From Silicimonas sp963779765 (GTDB lineage Bacteria > Pseudomonadota > Alphaproteobacteria > Rhodobacterales > Rhodobacteraceae): 64,000 nt of DNA. Positions 62,051-64,000 of this stretch are shown here, piece after piece (the stretch's first letter is position 1; every line of letters starts with the position of its first letter). The position numbers and the translations under genes were made by a program. Location: the NCBI GenBank assembly GCA_963779765.1, contig CAVZZP010000001.1, positions 496,001-560,000 of the forward strand. The letters run 5' to 3'. The notes beneath the pieces are model-generated. The model worked only from the letters and a program-made list of their open reading frames with translations, was not told the origin of the DNA and did no database searches.

Positions 62051-62230
62051 ATGACAGCCCATTCTGCACCGCAACCGCCCGAGACCGAAATCGTGACCCA
62101 GACCCGCGTCTCGTGCGATGGGGGCGAGGGCGCTCTCGGTCACCCGCGCGTGTGGCTTTCCATCGATCCGAAGCTTGGGTGGGTCGAATGCGGCTATTGC
62201 GACAAGCGCTACCTCCTGGCCAAGACCTGA
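62051..62230 (+). CDS. NDUFS6-like zinc-finger protein
   Basis: A 59-residue protein from ATG 62051 (MTAHSAPQPPETEIVTQTRV). Zinc ligands are C22, H31, C48 and C51 (SCDGGEGALGHP...VECGYCDKRY). Equivalent to the small zinc subunit associated with alphaproteobacterial complex I. Monocistronic, convergent with the next gene. Confidence 0.92.
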   Translation: MTAHSAPQPPETEIVTQTRVSCDGGEGALGHPRVWLSIDPKLGWVECGYCDKRYLLAKT

Positions 62231-62236
62231 CGTCGA

Positions 62237-62620
62237 CTAGCCTTCGGAACAGTGCCTGCGGAACGCCCGCTTGAGCAGATCTAGCTCGGCGCGGAGGAGC
62301 GACACCTCGGCCCGCAGATCGTCATCCAGCATCTCGCCCGCGACGACCGTTTCATGCGCCAGAGCGTCGCCCGTTGCAGCGTCCTCGATCACGAAGGTCT
62401 GCACCCCATCCGACAGCCGATCGACAGGAAGCCGGAACCGGACCAGCCAGCGCGGCCCTCCGCCCTCCTCTGCCGTGGCCGCGATCGTCTCGGGCTCGCC
62501 CACAAGTTCGTCGCGGTGACGGATGCGAAGCCGCGGAGCCACCGTCGCGGCGCGCGCGGACAGAAGGCCCTCCCAGACCCCCTCGGCCAGGCGCATCCGC
62601 GTCAGTGTCATTTCGGCCAC
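62237..62620 (-). CDS. Unknown protein, 127 residues
   Basis: Strand-rich N-terminal domain (about 4-95; LRIRHRDELVGEPETI, RWLVRFRLPVDRLSDGVQTF), then a helix (LRAEVSLLRAELDLLKRAFRRH). Cytosolic. I do not recognise the family. It overlaps the DUF6478-like gene by 13 bases, so the two are likely translated together. Confidence 0.75.
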   Translation of the reverse strand: MAEMTLTRMRLAEGVWEGLLSARAATVAPRLRIRHRDELVGEPETIAATAEEGGGPRWLVRFRLPVDRLSDGVQTFVIEDAATGDALAHETVVAGEMLDDDLRAEVSLLRAELDLLKRAFRRHCSEG

Positions 62621-63393
62621 CGGCTCCCCCTCAGAATCTCGGCCCGGGGACGACGCGACAACGTCACGTCCCGAAGGATGATCTGGTTCATTTCGGGCCC
62701 CTCGAAGATCAAGTCAAGCCACGCGCGCTCCACCCGGGCCTCGTTCATTCGCGTCGCCGAAAGGTCGAATTCGACCGAAAACTCCCCCGTCGAGCCCGAG
62801 AATTCGCGGACGAGTTGCTCGACGTTCGGACCGTGTCGGACGTTGAGGCGACCGAATATCTCCAAGGGCTTTTCGGTCTCGACCCTGATATCCAGCCGGA
62901 TCAGATGCCGCCGCGACAAGCCAGCAATTCCGGAGCGTGGCAGATCGACGACGAGGCTGAGGAAAGAGCCATCGAAGCGGAAGACGTCGAGCCGGACGCC
63001 ATAGGCGGCCACGTCCTCGGCCCGCGTGTTGCGAATCTGGCGGATCGACAACTCGGACAGGGCGCAGTCATGGAAAATCTTTGCCTCGGCCCCAACGGAG
63101 GCTCGCGTCTCGACGGATGCCAGGCCCGCACCCCTGACGGGCCCGCACCACAACTCGGGACGCCACGCCCAGTCCGAGTGCATCGGACGCCGGATTGCCG
63201 CCTGGTTGGCCAGCGGCAGGGCAAGGCGACCCTCCGCCGCGTGCAGGACCCGATCGATGCGCTTGCCCAGGGCCCGTGCCTGGTTACGCAAAACCTTCAG
63301 GTTCCGAACATCGAGCCGGTCGAGAGAACGCACCGCACGATCCCACCTGCGCAGGGCGTGTCGTTCGATCATTCCTGAAAACGGACCGGGCAT
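62608..63393 (-). CDS. DUF6478-like protein
   Basis: 261 residues from ATG 63393 (MPGPFSGMIERHALRRWDRA); ATG 63372 or the longer start at 63471 are possible. Family-like blocks are RVLHAAEGRLALPLANQAA, DWAWRPELWCGP, FHDCALSELSIRQIRNTR, DVFRFDGSFLSLVVDLP and ERAWLDLIFEGPEMNQIILRDVT (split). I recall this as a Rhodobacterales-specific family of unknown function. No membrane helix. Confidence 0.78.
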   Translation of the reverse strand: MPGPFSGMIERHALRRWDRAVRSLDRLDVRNLKVLRNQARALGKRIDRVLHAAEGRLALPLANQAAIRRPMHSDWAWRPELWCGPVRGAGLASVETRASVGAEAKIFHDCALSELSIRQIRNTRAEDVAAYGVRLDVFRFDGSFLSLVVDLPRSGIAGLSRRHLIRLDIRVETEKPLEIFGRLNVRHGPNVEQLVREFSGSTGEFSVEFDLSATRMNEARVERAWLDLIFEGPEMNQIILRDVTLSRRPRAEILRGSRWPK

Positions 63394-63499
63394 CTTTCGT
63401 CCAAATGCTGTGGTCGGAGCGTAGCAACTCGCAGCATATAGAGGCAACGCTTGAGCGGGATGAAGGTCCACAAAACTGTGGATAACATTGCAGGACGGC

Positions 63500-63913
63500 T
63501 CAGCCGTCGTTCGCAGCTCTCAGTTCGTCAACCTGGGCTCCCAGGGTCGAAAGCCCTTCATCGCGGGCGATTGGTCGATTCTCCCGCCCGAAAAGAGAGA
63601 TCGAGACCACGCGGCCTTTCAGGTCGAACAACGCTTTCCAGACATCGTCCGAAGCGCCGGGCAGCGCACTTGGGTCACGGGCGTGGAGGAAAAGAAGAGT
63701 GTCGGTCCGCCTCGTCTCGAGGATGCTGACGCTGCCCGGCTGTCCGTCCCGCGCCAGTGCGGCGCGTCCTTGCTCGGTGACGAAATAGGACTCCATTTCC
63801 TCAGGCGATGGCGCATCGCCTTCGTCGGCCGTAGCAGAAACCGTCACGACACCGGGCACATCTGGGCTGGCGGCTTTCGCGTTGCCGCCAATTGCGGCGC
63901 AACTTCCCAACAC
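63500..63913 (-). CDS. Possible lipoprotein or secreted protein, start uncertain
   Basis: 137 residues from GTG 63913, reading VLGSCAAIGGNAKAASP. LGSC resembles a lipobox, and the codons before it (TTAASSTTSVVVLGSC) would extend a signal peptide, but they contain no ATG before an in-frame stop; a lost base at the start is possible. The rest (SYFVTEQGRAALARDGQPGS, ILETRRTDTLLFLHARDP) has no family that I recognise. Confidence 0.55.
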   Translation of the reverse strand: MLGSCAAIGGNAKAASPDVPGVVTVSATADEGDAPSPEEMESYFVTEQGRAALARDGQPGSVSILETRRTDTLLFLHARDPSALPGASDDVWKALFDLKGRVVSISLFGRENRPIARDEGLSTLGAQVDELRAANDG

Positions 63914-63946
63914 GACGACCGACGTCGTGCTCGACGCGGCCGTCGT

Positions 63947-64000
63947 TCAGGCGTCGATACACCAGCCGTCCGCGCCCGCGACGACGATGCCGTCAGGAAG
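63947..64000 (-). CDS. C-terminal end of a gene that continues beyond the window
   Basis: The frame reads LPDGIVVAGADGWCIDA and stops at TGA 63947-63949. Seventeen residues are too few to name a family. It lies directly upstream of the possible lipoprotein gene on the same strand. Confidence 0.5.
   Translation of the reverse strand, partial: LPDGIVVAGADGWCIDA

Overview
The window is high-GC DNA with short gaps, many 4-base ATGA/GTGA gene overlaps and gene families typical of Rhodobacteraceae (alphaproteobacteria): hemN-fnrL-ccoNOQP-ccoGHIS, a fused sat-cysC, an NDUFS6-like zinc-finger protein, a DUF6478-like protein, a Hint-domain protein, a DUF5928-type glycosyltransferase and FnrL-type TTGAC/TTGAT boxes. 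No rRNA, IS element, integrase or CRISPR array is visible. One tRNA (Gln-UUG) is present. The content is chromosomal.

Layout. 1-10.6 kb: microaerobic respiration, with hemN (cut by the left edge), fnrL, panE, the cbb3 oxidase operon ccoNOQP and its assembly operon ccoGHIS. Three FNR-type boxes tie these together. 10.6-15.1 kb: rpe, then two regulators (XRE and Lrp-like) divergent from a four-gene cassette of a YqcI/YcgG (GntA-like) protein, a cupin, an APC permease and a 98-aa protein. 15.2-21.3 kb: trmO, tRNA-Gln, capsule-export genes, nhaA, and an ArsP-type permease with its ArsR regulator. 21.4-29.3 kb: a uracil-DNA-glycosylase-like protein, an SseB-like protein, a hydroxyacid dehydrogenase and the cell-elongation genes mreB-mreC-mreD-mrdA-rodA. 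29.5-39.5 kb: a large same-strand cluster of a Ser/Thr kinase, an FHA protein, a PP2C phosphatase, three GTPases of dynamin or dynamin-like type, a roadblock-like protein and an unknown protein. 39.8-49 kb: tdk, an HWE sensor kinase with its receiver, csaA, proC, ybjN, ubiK, lgt, midA, pgeF and a Hint-domain protein. 48.5-64 kb: an Lrp regulator beside trxB, a fasciclin protein, sat-cysC, glnK-amtB, a class A PBP, trpF, ihfB, a sulfotransferase facing a glycosyltransferase, a HIT protein and several small family proteins.

Two blocks are the most interesting. The first is the kinase-FHA-phosphatase-GTPase cluster beside the elongasome genes; it looks like a phosphorylation-controlled membrane or cell-envelope device that I cannot match to a described system. 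The second is the GntA-like/cupin/permease cassette; it looks like a small amino-acid N-oxidation and transport pathway under a divergent Lrp-type regulator.

Several otherwise well-conserved genes are interrupted by a single-base event: fnrL (stop codon), panE, the capsule-export gene, the FHA gene, midA (three events) and the Hint-domain gene. Outside each lesion the reading frame is intact and family-like, so I suspect sequence error for most of them rather than gene decay. They are annotated as broken genes with the lesion position given.
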